Shown: positions 11,146 to 23,089, counted from the first letter of the stretch. The stretch: 64,000 nt of DNA from Anaspis maculata (GCA_949128115.1 OX421964.1:33038177-33102176), one strand, 5' to 3'. Program-made: numbers and translations. Notes: a model not told the origin generated them from the sequence alone.

Positions 11146-12973
11146 AGATTAATAGTAAATAAGTAAAATACAGCAAAAATAATGAAACATGTCGAATTGT
11201 CAGTGAAAGAAAAAGGAAGAGTGACGGATTCAAAAACAGACACCCAGGGGAAGAACTCGTCAAAGAAACCCCTGTGTATAGTCTGGTGTCTCGTCAACAA
11301 ATTTACGGAAGAGCTTGTGCAGAGATCGTCAACATTTTTGTTGAAGCTCATTAGATTCACCAAGGCCCTTCCATTCTCGCTAGCTCAATTTACAATGAGC
11401 AGCAATAAAATGAAATGCGGTCTGCTGTTTCTATTTTAAATAATGAGGCATGAGGGGCTCAAAGTGACACGGATATAAATTAATAAATCAAGTGGATCAA
11501 AATAGTGACATAAAATCTCAAGTAAAACAGAGAAGTAACATTTCAAACAAAACACTGAAGGTACGATTAAGTAACCCAAATTGCAAATAATTATCAACAC
11601 AGTACAAACAATCCCAAAAACATGAGAGAATCTCCCTCTTGTAGAACAACGCAAATTTGAACAAAATGATAACCAGAAAACCATGTACAAAGCTAGGAAT
11701 ATTTAGAAAATAAGTAAATAATACAACAATAAATAAAACAGACTTGCCTCATTGAAGGTACACAAATTACAGGCACATTGAAACACTGTGGATTTCGACC
11801 ACGTCCGATACCAGTCGAGGCTGGGTTCGCTCTCCCCGCATTTGCACCCAGACGCCTGTAGCTAACCCGCGGCAGTTTTTGTGCCTCTCGCAGGTATTAA
11901 ATCCGCCTGCTTTCGACACCCTCGGCGAGCGACTTGAGGTTCAAAACTATACCAGATGCAGCTTTATTTGTGTGTATGTGATTTTGAGAAAGCGACGAAC
12001 TTCAGCTTTATCAATAATTATGAAAAAGTCCGTTCCTCTGCAATAGATCAGCTTGATTATCTTGTCTGAAATCGGCACTTATTTATTCCTTGAGTGAAGC
12101 GAGTGGAAGTGTACCTAATTATTACTAGTTATTTATTATACATGCGTACTGGGTAGTGTTTACAACTAATTTTGCCCACTTTATTTGCCTTTTGCTTTAT
12201 CTCACTGGTACGACTTCAAATCGCGTTATTAAAAGCGAGCGCTTGCAAAGCATCATCAGTTCAAGCTTTGAAATGTTACGCGGGTAGACGTACCAAGTCC
12301 GAAATAATCATCAACAAAGTGAAATTCCGACGCTGAACGGCACTACAACTACGAATTTCGGCCCCTTTGGCGATGTTGCCGTTCCATTCGTGGTGTTTTA
12401 TTTGGTCTGTAGAGTAGCTGCTGGGGCATAGCCGCATCAGCTGGTGGAAGTAACGCTGCAAAATCCCTGTGGACAACTTTGATTGTGTGTGTATGTGGAG
12501 GAAGATTGGAAACGTATGCTAATCCCAGGGATTTGTAACTGAATATAAACAAGTTAGCGATGTTTACGAAAGTTGGAGAAATGTGCATGGATCTCGATGA
12601 ATATTCATGGAGTATAATCAAAACTGGATTTTATTTGGTGAAAAACGCTGTTGCATACTGTAGAGCCAATAAAGTTGATCCGACTTTTTTTTATCGACAA
12701 ACTGTAAATTTCACAACCGTGCTGCTTTAGTTTCCTTTTTCTGCTTTTCCAAGTCGACCACCTGATAGACTCTTCCAGGCTGTGGTCTAGTGATTCCCAT
12801 TTCTAGAAATTGGTAGATCTGCTCTCCCTTAACGAAAATTCATACACTGTCAGGCGTATGCTTACTGTTCATACCAAAGCCAGCTTTCTAAATTTTTTTT
12901 TGCAAGTTGATAAGCTGCTGATAATGTAAAATATTCTTGCGATTAAGATATCTTTTAGTATATCAGCGGATCA
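11146..12973. other. No gene recognised; mildly GC-rich patches
   Basis: Small ORFs on both strands lack domains. The patches at 11800-11940 and 12330-12460 are more GC-rich than their surroundings and could be regulatory or old transposon sequence. I cannot assign either. Confidence 0.35.
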
Positions 12974-12977
12974 TATA

Positions 12978-13556
12978 CAGGGTGTTTCAGGGATGATAAC
13001 AAAAAATTCAACTGTGGGTAGATCTGGTCAAAATATGACGAAAACCTATACATTATATCATTTTGCAAAGTTCGGCCTAATGAAGTAGATACAGCCCTCC
13101 AATGTTCACTTTTTTCGGATTTCAAAACCTTGTTACTCAAGAACGTTCTGACAAATTCAGCTTTAATTCAGCAAAAGCTGGTTTGTCATAGTTATCTATC
13201 AACTTGCCAAATTTGGGAAGAATCCAACTAGTGGTGTAGGAGTTATGAGGGTCAATAATTTAGAAGCACCCGAAGAAATATTGATTTAAGGTGACCCTTC
13301 ATAACTTCCACGCCACCAATTGGATTCTTTCCAAATTTAGCAGGTTGATAGATAATTATGACAAATTACGCTAAATTAAAGCCGAATTTGTCGAAACGTT
13401 CCTGAGTTACAAATTTTTGAAATCCGAAAAAAGTGAACTTTGGGGGGCTGTATCTTCGCCATTAAGCCGAACTTTGCAAAATGGTATATAGGTTTTCGTC
13501 ATATTTTGATGAGATCTACCCACAGTTGAATGTTTTGCTATCATCCCTGAAACACC
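12978..13556. mobile_element. CAGGGTG palindrome, family A, first copy
   Basis: The left end CAGGGTGTTTCAGGGATGAT is preceded by TATA (12974-12977). The right end reads ATCATCCCTGAAACACC and then breaks off before the expected CTGTATA. The arms match along their length (GGTAGATCT near 13018 and AGATCTACC near 13512) on a centre near 13267. A second copy of the family is at 19272-19856. The lost right tip abuts a truncated copy of another family (13557-14015). Confidence 0.8.
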
Positions 13557-14015
13557 GCAATTACGGTTACAAACTTCTAGGGGAGATTCTCCATCAAAAA
13601 TGGACCAGGAAAAAACATAACTTCGATGTCCTAAAATGCTCCGTTAAAAAGATACAGGGTGTTCAAGTTGACTTTTTGAAACTGATTTTTTGACATAACT
13701 TTTGAACCGTTCAACTGATTTTGTTCAAATTTGAAACAAAGTTAACCAGAACACGTCTCTATCGAATAATAGCAACGCGTTTAGAAAAAAAATTAAGGGG
13801 TGTAGATAATAATGGGGGGTGTCTTCATATTTCCCCTCCTATTTTACACACCCCTAGTATTTTTCCAACTTGTTCTGATTTTTGGATTTTACGTCCAATT
13901 GAGAAAAAAAGTTACTCTTGCAAAATTTTGATTAGAGGCTTCATTTCCGAGATATTTGGGTTTAAAACATTATTATTATATATTTTAATGAATTTTACGT
14001 TTTGTGGAATATTCT
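13557..14015 (+). mobile_element. Truncated left arm of the 23176-24236 element family
   Basis: The order of blocks follows 23195-23600: CTCCATCAAAAAT, then ACAGGGTGTT.AAGTTGA, CTTTTGAACCGTT, a GGGGTGTAGAT block, and ATTTTGATTAGAGGCTTCAT with a following GAGATATTTGGGTTT. The left tip and the whole right half are missing. The ORF 13721-14149 runs through this repeat and is not a gene. Confidence 0.7.
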
Positions 14016-14019
14016 CCGC

Positions 14020-14250
14020 AAATACCACTCTAGCTAATGCTAATAGGGCTTTTATCAAAATTCTCGAATTGTCTCTCAAGCTTTGTTTTCATGAAGCAAT
14101 TTTACTCGTGCAAATGGTCACCTTATTATCAGAGATAAAATTTATATAATAAAGTAACCATTTTATACTCGGTGAATTTCTTGAAAACAAAGCTTTGGAG
14201 ATGGTTCGAAAATTTTATCGATAAAACTGTTAGCTCTTATGGTATTACAT
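14020..14250. repeat. Short imperfect inverted repeat
   Basis: The segment around CAAGCTTTGTTTTCATGAAG (about 14077-14096) is mirrored by CTTGAAAACAAAGCTTTGG (about 14182). The symmetry centre is near 14135. It may be an additional small foldback element. Confidence 0.5.
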
Positions 14251-14890
14251 ACGAAACAAAATCCTTTTTTGCATACTGGTTTCTCTGCTGCATTCTGCAC
14301 GACAGGTCCGAGTAATTTTTCCGCAAAACATCTAGAACCGAAGCTATTTGGTTGTGGAAATAAAGAAACAATTACTTGAAAACTCCTCAAATCTTCATAA
14401 CTATCTTAAGCTGAAAATGTTTGGTACTGATGTAGAGAGTCCATCCTAAAAACAGACATTTTTTTCATGTCAAATGAAAGTCCTATAGGATCGGGCCCGT
14501 AAGATCTGATTATCTTCGGCTCTGTTCGATTTTTTTTTCGGATTTTTTTCACTGTAGGAAGTCATCAGTGGATTTTTATGGATTGTTGGTCACTTTCTGC
14601 ATTTCCAGCTCAGGCTTGGTTTCATGTGGTTGGAATGGCGTGCATAACGTAAAGTAGGTACTTGGACAGAGAGATATATCTTTCGAATATATGGCAAAGG
14701 GATGCTTGTTGAATTAAAAAGCAACATCTCGTATTATTTTCTTCCTTATGACAATTAATCTAGTACAATGCGAAATGCAATGGAGAGTTGCTGTACATCA
14801 TCAGGAGCTTTTTCAGTTTTTCACGCCAGCAGCAGCGGAGAAAGAGCTTGCTTGCATCAGCTTAAATTTATGGATGCGTTGTTTCGCTCT
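14251..14890. other. No feature recognised
   Basis: No gene or repeat was identified before the Foldback-like element. The ORF at 14748-15065 begins here only to run into tandem repeats. Confidence 0.35.
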
Positions 14891-14904
14891 ATCAATCCTC
14901 GTGA

Positions 14905-15060
14905 CCGGACAATTCGTCCCGCGGACAATTCGTAGCGGACAATTCGTCGCGGACAATTCGTCCCGCGGACAATTCGTCCCGCGGACAATTCGTCCCGCGG
15001 ACAATTCGTCGCGGACAATTCGTCCCGCGGACAATTCGTCTCACGGACAATTCGTCGCAA
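14905..15060 (+). repeat. Left arm: 13-16-bp tandem repeat GGACAATTCGTCCCGC
   Basis: About ten units alternate between a full form ending CCCGC and shorter forms ending GC. The three overlapping minus-strand ORFs and the plus ORF here are translations of the repeat. Confidence 0.9.
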
Positions 15061-15119
15061 AATAATGTTTTGCACTTTAACAAGTCCCTTTGTCTTTCCT
15101 CGTTGCTTTTCGAAGTTTA

Positions 15120-18090
15120 GTAAGTCCCCTTATTCCTTTTTGTAGTATTTGGAGCCCTACTGCGCACCCTGGTTTCTTCCCAGGGCCCCTTATCTTCTCT
15201 AGTGTCATTTTTGAGCTCTAATGAGTTCTCTTATGTTTTTCATTGCTTTCAGATTTCCATACGGCCCCTTTTGCAGTCTTGTGTTATCAAGAGCTTCACT
15301 TGGCCCCCTTATTCTATATTCAACGTAACTTGAAGCCCTGCTGAGTCCCCTCGAATTTTCCATGAATTCCGGAGCAGCAAGCAGCGTTATGCCGCCATGG
15401 CATGTTGAAGCCCTATCGGGCCCCATTGTGCCTTCAGGTGTAGTTGGAGCCCCGTTGAGCCTCCTTATGTTTTTTCATGACTTTCGGAGTAGGTACCAGT
15501 AAGCCCCATTTCGCGTTATTTTGTTATACAGAGCTCCATGGGGCCCCCTTGTCTCTTCAATACCGTTTAAAGTTCTGTAGGGCCCCCTTGAACTTTTCCT
15601 ATAGGCTTTTGGAGCAGTAGTAAGTCCCTTGTGCCTTTATGTTATATTCGACCCCTTATCCCTTGTTTCTTTTATAAATATAATTTGGAGCCCTAATGAA
15701 CCCCCTCAGATCCCCTTGAGCCCCCTTGTGTCACCAATATCATTTGAAGCCCTACTGAGCCCCCTTGCATTTTTCCGTGACTTTTTGATTTTTATTGAGC
15801 CCTGCGTCATTTAGAGCCCTAAGGAGCCCCCTTGTGTGTTTTCGTGGCTTGTGCGTTCTTGCATTGCTGGAAGCCCCAGTGTACCTGGGTCTCTTGTGCC
15901 TTCATGTGATATACGGAGCTCTATCGGACCCCCTAGTGTCCGCAAGAGTATAGTTTGGCGCCTAGTAAGCCCTCTTGTTTTTTGTCTGGCTATCAGAATT
16001 CCAGTAAGCCCCTTGTTGCCTTCTTGTGTTATTCGGAGCTCCATTGGGCCCCTTATTTCCTCAACGTTTTTTGAAGCCCTGCTGAGCCCCCTTACATCTT
16101 CCCGCAACTTTCGGAGCAGTAGCAAGCACCTTCTGCCTTCAGGTGATATTCGGAGCCCTATCTGGCCCCATTGTGCAAGCAGATAAGCTTGATTATAAAG
16201 AGCTTCATTGGGCCCCCTTGTCGTATTTCCGTGGCTTTTGGAGCTCTATCGGGTCCTCTTGTACCCTTATGTGTAGTTTGGAGCCCTAAGCAGTCCATTT
16301 TTGTTTTTATTGGCTTTCAGTACTATGCAGTAAGTCCCCTTTTGCCTTTTCTCGTTATAAAGAGCCCCTTGTGTCACCAATATCAGATGAAGTTCTACGG
16401 AGCTCCCTTGCACTTTCCCGTGATTTCTGGATTTTCCATAGGCCCCTTCTGCCCTATGTGTCCATTGGAGCCCTAACGAGCCCCCTTATGTGTTTTCGTG
16501 GCTCTCAGAATTCCAGTAAGCCATCTTGTGCGCTTTTGCATTTCTGGAAGCCTTAGTGTAAGTCCCTTGTGCCTCCATGTGATATAAGGAGTCCTATCGG
16601 ACCCTCTTGTGTCCGCAAGTGTAGTTTGGAGCCCTAGTGAGCCCCCTTGGGTCCATAAGTATAGCTTGGAGCCCTAGTAAGCCCCCTTGTGTCCATAAGT
16701 ATAGCTTGGAGCCCTAGTGAGCCCCCTTGTATTTTTCCTTGACTATCAGAATTCCAGTAAGCCCCTGTTGCCGTCTTATGTCGTCCGGAGCGTCAGTGGG
16801 CCCCCTTGTTTCTTCACACGTCTTTTGAAGCCGTGCTGAGCCCCCTTACATCTTTTCGTGGCTTCCGGAGCAGCAGTAAGCACCTTGTGCCTTCATGTGA
16901 TATTCAGAGCCCTATCGAGCCCCCTTGTGTCTTCAAGTGTAGTATAGAGCCCTAATGAGCCCCCTTATGTTTTTTCGTAGCTTCCGGAATTCCAGTGAGC
17001 CCCTTTTGCCTTCTGTTGTTATATAAAGCTCTTTGGGCTCCCTTGTGCCTTTATGTGATATGCGGAGCCCCATCGGACCCCCTTGTGCCGGTTAGTGTAG
17101 TTTGGAGTCCTAGTGAGCCCCTTTGGTTTTTTAATGGCTTCCAGAAACCCAGTCACCCCCCTTTTGCCTTTTTTGATTATACAAAGCTCCGTTGGGCCCC
17201 CTTGTTGTATTTCCATGGTTTTTGGAGCTCTATCGGGTCCCCTTTGTACCCTTATGTGTAGTTTGGAGCCCCAATCAGTCCACTTGTGTCGGCTTTCAGA
17301 GTATCATACCAGTGAGCCCCCTTTTGTTTTTTCTTGTTATTAAGAGCCTCCTGGGCCCCCTTGTGTAACAAATATTATATGAAGTTCTACGGAGCCTCCT
17401 TGCATTCTCCCGTGATTTCCGGAATCTTATTAGGCCCCTTGTGCCCTATGTGTCGTTAAGAGCCCTAATGAGCCCCATTTTGTGTTTTCGTGGCTTTCAG
17501 AATTCCAGTAAGCCATCTTGTGCGCTTTAACATTGCTGGAAGCCCTAGTGTAGGTCCCTTGTGCCTTCATGTGATATACGGAGCTTTATCGGGCCCCCTT
17601 GTGCCCGCAAAAGTAGTTTGGAGCCCTAGTGAGCCCCCTTGTGTCCATACGTGTAGCTTGGAACCCTAGTGAGCCCCCTCGTTCCCATGAGTGTAGTTTG
17701 GAGCCCTAGTGAGCCCCCTTATGTTCTTCAATGCGACTATCAGAATTCCAGTGAGCCTCCTGTTGCCTTCTTGTGTCATCCGTAGCTGCTGTGGGCCCCC
17801 TTGTTTCTTCAACGTCTTTTGAGCCCTGCATGCTGAGCCCCCTTACATCTTTCCGTGGCTTTCGAAGCAGTAGTAAGCACCTTGTGCCTCTATGTGATAT
17901 TCGGAGCCCTCTCGAAGCTCCATAAGGCCCCCTTATGTTTTCAATATCGTTTGAGGCCTTGCTGAGCCCCTTTGCATTTTTTCGTGGCGTTCGGATCTCT
18001 GTCGGAGTCCCTTGTGTTTGCTCATGATTTTTAGATCTTTTTATTGAGCCCCCTTGTGTCTTCATGTGTAATATAACCCCCTTACCTTCC
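15120..18090 (+). repeat. 3 kb degenerate tandem array around GAGCCC…GAGCCCCCTTGTG
   Basis: A core of GGAGCCCTAGTGAGCCCCCTT followed by a TGTG-CC-TAAGTGTAGTTT half recurs dozens of times. The clearest units, at about 16625-16720, are 40 bp long, while others are 55-65 bp because of a TTTTCGTGGCTTTCGGAATTCCAG-like spacer. ORFs on both strands rich in SP, LVP or GLTRA runs are repeat translations with no start, domain or conservation logic. The array lies wholly inside the FB-like element. Confidence 0.85.
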
Positions 18091-18107
18091 GAAGCCTTCA
18101 CTTGCGA

Positions 18108-18225
18108 CGAATTGTCCGCGGGACGAATTGTCCGTGAGACGAATTGTCCGCGGGACGAATTGTCCGCGGGACGAATTGTCCGCGACGAATTGTCCGCTAC
18201 GAATTGTCCGCGGGACGAATTGTCC
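18108..18225 (-). repeat. Right arm: inverted tandem repeat GACGAATTGTCCGCGG
   Basis: About eight units, reverse complement of the left arm. The variants appear in mirror order (a GTGAGAC unit near 18135 mirrors GTCTCAC near 15040, and a CTAC unit near 18196 mirrors GTAG near 14933). Confidence 0.9.
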
Positions 18226-18328
18226 TAGCACCATCAATCCTCGCGTAATCCTGCCAGCAAGACGAATTGTTGGTGTATTATGAAATCAAGTAACAAGTGA
18301 ATAACCCCTCACGTGCGTGAGTCGCAAT

Positions 18329-18480
18329 AGCGCATTTTCTCAGTGCACATCTGTTCTCTAGGTTCATTCCCCGAGGAGAAGTTCAACTTCTTAATTTATA
18401 CACGGACAGACGGACAGACAGACAGACAGACAGGCAGGCAAACTGGCCATATAAGCGTCATTTTCTGACGAAAATGCGCT
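18329..18480. mobile_element. 152-bp MITE-like repeat with AGCGCATTTTC ends
   Basis: It starts AGCGCATTTTCTCAG and ends CTGACGAAAATGCGCT. An AGACAGACAGAC run sits at 18411-18440. This is the uninterrupted relative of 3673-5614 and gives the unoccupied-site reference for the insertion there. The right tip forms a small hairpin (CATTTTCTGACGAAAATG). Confidence 0.75.
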
Positions 18481-18792
18481 AAAATATACCAGCTACTTAG
18501 GTCCTAATGTATGTTGGGTAAACAGGGTCGCCATCGTGATTTGTTACGGTGTATCAATCTCAGTGTAATTTTCTTGAGTTCTTCCTTATTTCCATGAGGA
18601 AACTCTGGCACCGAACTAGCATTATCGGCTGCCCAAATGACTCTTTTCTTATTAAGTCCGTGTTCTTAATCTTGCTTTTGCAAGTCGTTCACGTTATCTA
18701 ATCATGTGAGAGGTATGTTGATCCGGTTCTCTTCCTCTTCCGAGTCTCTATAAATGGTGGGCAAAGGGCATTTATGAGGCTACACGCTACTT

Positions 18793-20140
18793 TCACGTAT
18801 ATGAGTCGAGTTTCGGAATGTACAAAGCCCCAACAATGGCGGAGGCGTCTAGAAACTTGAACTTTTTTTTTGCTCTGCCATTAACGGCCTCCACTATCCA
18901 TCGCATAAGGATTAGTATTCTAGAATAATTGGCTTGGGCAGTTGTAAACTGCGTCTGTTTTTTGCTGACCAGATTGAGTAGTGGATGGACTATTTCGTGT
19001 TCGTCCAATGTTATCCGAACGTCACGAAATCCTCGGTCCAATACGAATGTATCACTTTTCTTTGCGTACTGCAAAATCGACCCTTCAGCCAACATGTAGT
19101 CCGCGAGGGAAGAATCATTGTTTTCATAATTAGCATAGAAAATACCATGAGCATCTACGATGTATCCCAGTCGTTGTGGCCACCATCATGGGCTTCAGTA
19201 GAGGTTGCGATTTTTATGACTTGAATAAGTGAGCCGCTGAAGTTGTAGGTCGCAGCGCTTTTGAATGTATACAGGGTGTTTCAGGGATGATAGCAATAAA
19301 TTCAACTGTAGGTATCTCTTCAAAATATGACGAAAACCTATATGTATACCATTTTGCAAAATTCGGCCTAACGACGATACAGTGCTTCAAAATTCACTTT
19401 TTTCGTATCTCCCAAATTTGTTACTCAAGAACTTGATGACAAAATTAGCTTAAATTGAGCATAAGTTGGTCTGTCGTTATCTATCAACCTGTCAAATTTT
19501 TGAAGAATCTAATCAGTGGCGTAGAAGTTATGAGGGGGTCACCTTAGATCAACTCTTATTCGGATGCCTCTACAGCAGTATTGATTCTCATAGCTCCTAC
19601 GCCACTGGTTGGATTTTTCCAAAATTTGGCAGGTCGGCAGATGGTTTCAACAAATCAGCCTATGCTGAATTCAGGTTAATTTTGTGGAAACGCTCCTGAG
19701 TTACAAATTTTTGAAATCCGAAAAAAGTCAAATTTGAAGGGCTGTATCTTCGTCACTAGGCTGAACTTTGCAAAATGGTATATAGGTTTGGTTTTCGTCA
19801 CATTTGGACGAGATCTACCCACAGTTGAATTTTTCGCTATCATCAGTTGAACACCCTATACGTACGTGTCATCCAATTTGAGTATGAGGGAGTCTTGCGG
19901 TCTATCCAGTAAGCGTGTAAGATTTAATTGAATGATGGTCGATGAGGTCCTGCCGTGGAACATGACCATCAGAGAAGCTTGAATGCTTCGGTGTGAAATA
20001 CTCGAACAAGATTTACAACATCTTGCTGATGGCGTATAAAACCCTCCCAGTACTTGCCAATCCAAATGAGAAGGCCAGTACTTTTTGACTCAGGTTTAGC
20101 CTTAATTTCATTAGAAGATTCCCAGCGCGTTTTTCACTGA
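18793..20140 (-). pseudogene. PIF/Harbinger-like DDE transposase (DDE_Tnp_4), split by a palindromic insertion
   Basis: Reading on the minus strand from about 20140: MKLRLNLSQKVLAFSFG and a helix-turn-helix-like stretch (…RVLYAISKML), then SLILKLDDTYV at about 19865, the first DDE Asp region. At that codon the frame is cut by the element 19272-19856 and resumes as YIQK, then SSHKNRNL, KPMMVAT, GYIVDAHG, NNDSSLADYML, the second-Asp motif LDRGFRDV and the third-acid motif RWIVEAVNGR, ending at 18793. The order and spacing match DDE superfamily 4 transposases. Frame changes occur near 19180-19200 and 19990-20040. A further minus-strand frame at 20195-20446 may be its N-terminal part but was not recognised. 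No TIRs were located. The copy is dead. Confidence 0.85.
19272..19856. mobile_element. CAGGGTG palindrome, family A, inserted in transposase codon, TATA duplication
   Basis: The left end CAGGGTGTTTCAGGGATGAT follows TATA (19268-19271). The right end GTTGAACACCC is followed by TATA (19857-19860), having lost the last TG of CACCCTG. The arms match on a centre near 19564 and are homologous to 12978-13556. Removing the element plus one TATA restores the reading …ACG TAC GTA TAC ATT CAA… of the host transposase (TYVYIQ), which proves insertion by a TATA-duplicating mechanism. Confidence 0.9.
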
Positions 20141-20513
20141 TCGCACCTTGCTGTCATTTACATAATTATGTGTCTTTCATAAACCAGCACTGATTCAAAG
20201 ATTTGTGTTTTGGAAAACCCCACGAACATCTTCACAGTCTTCATCATTGTATTGGTCCAAGTCAAACTTGAGATGTTTTGATTGAACAGCGTAATTAGAG
20301 GCTAGGCTTTTTAGCCGTCTAGTGATTCCATCTGCTTTCATAATCGTTTCATTAGCGATCGATTTTATTGTGAACAATACCTCTGGTTTCAACTTACCAA
20401 ACATCAGATGCGTTCGACACCATCTTTTGGAAAAAGGTACTGTCACATTCTTCTTCGTAAAAGCATCAGCAATAGCCGACTGTGGAACTCGAGTTCAGTG
20501 TTGCGGAATCAAT

Positions 20514-20749
20514 CTTTGTGGGTTTATTCCTTGACAGAATTTCACCATTTAGGTCTCTTTCGAAAGCTACAAGGATGTATGTACTTTGGTTTGAGCCCAT
20601 TGGCATTTCCAAAATCCAAAAATTGAAAAAAATATTTTTTGATTTTGGAAATGCCAATGGCCTCAAACCGAAGTACATCCTTGTAGCTATCGAAACAGAC
20701 CTAAAGGGTGAGATTTTGTCCAGGAATAAACCCACAGGGATTGATTCCG
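20514..20749. repeat. 236-bp near-perfect palindrome
   Basis: GCGGAATCAATC at 20514 mirrors GATTGATTCCG near 20738. TTTGGAAATGCCAATGG at about 20643 mirrors CCATTGGCATTTCCAAAAT at about 20598. The centre is near 20631. It lies just upstream of the transposase remnant, possibly inserted into its 5' part. Confidence 0.8.
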
Positions 20750-20939
20750 AAACGCTTATTTTACCAATATGTTTAACTCCATCCTTAATAAGACGAAATT
20801 TGTCACACGAATGTTTTGAGGCACGACGAACGCAGTCGACTCCCTAAGCAAGGAGTCGCAAGTACTGAGCAGACGTCGTATCGTGTACAGGGCGTCGTAT
20901 ATAGGAAAAAAGTGAAAAATTAGTACATTATTAACCAAA

Positions 20940-21390
20940 CCAGATGGATTCACGTGACCAGGCACTTCATAATTTTTCACTCAATAAAGGACCGACAGTC
21001 AACACTTTTGGAAAATCATGAGCATTTCCTGTAATATTCCGGAAAAACAGAGTTGTCACTTACAATATTTCAAGACCATGCGACTCTATGATCAGTTTCG
21101 AATCATAGTAGGAGTAGGATCTATGATCCAACCCATGTTCTTCCTTTTGTCGATGGCCAGGATGTCAACTTCCCTGATACTGCCTGAGTTCGCCAAACAC
21201 TTGGTTTTTTCTGGCAAGTTCCTGGTTTTTGTGATGATATCTTCATTGGATGTTACAGACGTTTGCAAATATTGATATGTTGTGAGAAGGCTTCCCAACT
21301 GGCACAAAAAAGCTGAAGTCCTTTTATATCGTTTGTTGCACTGTATTTGTTTCATTATCGCAAATAACGGCTGATTTCCTACTATCACTG
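20940..21390 (-). pseudogene. Probable LINE (R2-like) C-terminal remnant
   Basis: The minus-strand frame at 21092-21388 contains GSIREVDILAIDKRKNMGW followed by IIDPT. This resembles the '(R/K)ADI(I/V)A.D…G.IIDPT.R' segment found near the C-terminus of insect R2-like and related LINE polyproteins. Beyond a stop, another frame continues towards 20940 with weaker similarity (KNYEVPGHVNPSG compared with a '.EV.GL..GARG' block). There is no reverse transcriptase catalytic motif in reach. The call rests on one motif and is tentative. Confidence 0.4.
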
Positions 21391-22990
21391 GAGTCTGACC
21401 AGGATGCAGAAATTAGACACTGTCTCTAAAGACAGAAAGCATAGCCATGGATGTAATAGGTGCTTGCAGCAATCGATGGAATCCTGCATGGAACGCTGTT
21501 CAGTTTAATCGTTCCCGTTGACTTACTGTTTGCTAAAGCCATATTGCCCCCAAAGGATCATGGTTGTTTCCTACGTTTGGCAGACCGACTCCACTTTCAT
21601 TGCTCCTTCCTGGGAAATCTTTGAGATGCATAACAAGCGAGAGCTTGTTGGCTTGTTGCATTGGGTCGAACTTTCTTTACTCCATTAAAACATGATTAAT
21701 TGACAAATGTGCTTTGTATGGCTTGCTCTAAGTTACAAGGCGTACAGGATTCACTATTTTTAGGACCAGGTTCGCCTGCTATAAAACTGACTATAAAGTC
21801 TATAGCCGCACTTGGTGATTAGCGTCTTTGGATTGATTTCAAAAAGTTCCCGAAAGTTTCTTGGCGACTCAGTTTTAAGAATATCTTTCCTGATTATACT
21901 CGCTGCTCAAGACAATAAATGCATTTCTATAATACTTCCTCTCTCCACTAACTGCAGTTAGATCTTCCTTGAAAGCCAGTTTCCATTCATTTCCCCTTGA
22001 TCCCCATGCATGTAGCTTACGACACGAGTCCAGTATTCTCTTCCTTAGCCTGCTTGTATGAACTTTGGTATTTTCATGTCCGAGTTTTAATGATCTATTT
22101 CTATGAAACTTTCTCAGCTCCTCTATTTTGGAAACGGGCGGTTCTTTTGACTCATTTTTCTCTCATTCATGTGCCTTATGTGTTCAGCTAGCACTAGCCC
22201 TTCCACTCACTTTAATTGCTTCTCCTTCTCTACAGTGGTGGTCGTAGTCTTGTGTTCAGCCTGCCATACTTTGCTTTAATTTTATTCACTTTGCTGTAAT
22301 TGTTGTAGCGTTTCGTGTGGTATCTAGCCTTCAAGGATTTCTTTGTGCTAGAAGAAAGTTCCTTCAGTGTGTTTTGGTTAGTTGAAAAAATGATCCCTTT
22401 TGAACAATTTAGCCCATGTGGCCCAGTGAGCTCCAGGAAGAAGCTGCCCTTTTTTATGCTGAGTAAAAAAATCATGTTATTTGCGGTTTCAGTAGAATTT
22501 GAGGGTCTCTTCGCTTGTTGAATTGCAAGTTGATTACGAACGAGTTTCCTTTTCTGAGCTCTCTATTGGTTCTATTCAACCGCATGTGGCTTCTTTTATG
22601 CCAACGCTCTGCATTCTTCCTTATGTTAGTTATGGTACTACTAGTTGTTCTTGATACATCGTACAGGATTTCCAATTAACCTTTCCTGGGAAACTCGCCC
22701 ACTTGAATGTCTTCAAAACTCCACCAATTACACTGTATGAGTCACGTTTCTGTTTTCTTAATATTCGCGTCGACACCATCATAAGCTTCCCGTTGTTCAC
22801 TTTTTGACAAAACATGCAAACATGTTATCTCATACCACCCACTGTTTGTGCCATTCTCACTTTAGAGTCTGTTCATATCGCTTTTTTACAAACCCCGAAT
22901 TTGAAGAACGAGACGAGATGACACTGCAGTTGAATTTTTATGACAATTATAAAGAGTAACCTGATCAAGCTTTTTATTTATTAGAAAATC
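21391..22990. other. Unassigned, possibly upstream part of the LINE remnant
   Basis: Open frames on the minus strand (22230-22475, 22472-22675, 22630-22815) overlap in series and could be frameshifted pieces of one old coding sequence, but I recognise no domain in them. Confidence 0.3.
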
Positions 22991-23089
22991 CCTCAGTATT
23001 AAAGTATATGCCATCTCCAGCCGATGGTAGATCTACCACTGTCCACGTCTTGTTCACTGTTCACTGTTCCACTGTTCTTGAGGCGTAAG

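Larger units (their letters stand above)
14901..18232. mobile_element. Foldback (FB)-like element with tandem-repeat arms and 10-bp direct flanks
   Basis: The left arm (14905-15060) is a head-to-tail array of a unit like GGACAATTCGTCCCGC. The right arm (18108-18225) is the same array inverted (GACGAATTGTCCGCGG). The decanucleotide ATCAATCCTC lies directly outside both ends (14891-14900 and 18233-18242), as expected for a target duplication. Terminal inverted arms built of short tandem repeats are the hallmark of Drosophila FB elements, which make 9-bp duplications and are linked to Mutator-like transposases. Here the duplication reads as 9-11 bp depending on where the ends are set. The interior (15100-18090) is a non-coding degenerate array. 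Confidence 0.75.

Noticed and set aside
14748..15065. 105-codon plus ORF and three overlapping minus ORFs full of RTIRPADNSS / IVRGTNCP repeats
   Set aside because: They are translations of the 16-bp tandem repeat forming the left arm of the FB-like element; the mirror arm has the same property.
15629..18101. Several ORFs on both strands rich in SPLVP / GLTRA repeats
   Set aside because: They follow the degenerate GAGCCC array, with irregular unit lengths and no shared frame. No protein is maintained.
14901..18232. A CRISPR array, suggested by regularly spaced short repeats
   Set aside because: The genome is eukaryotic, the repeats are contiguous with no unique spacers, and the arms are inverted copies of each other.
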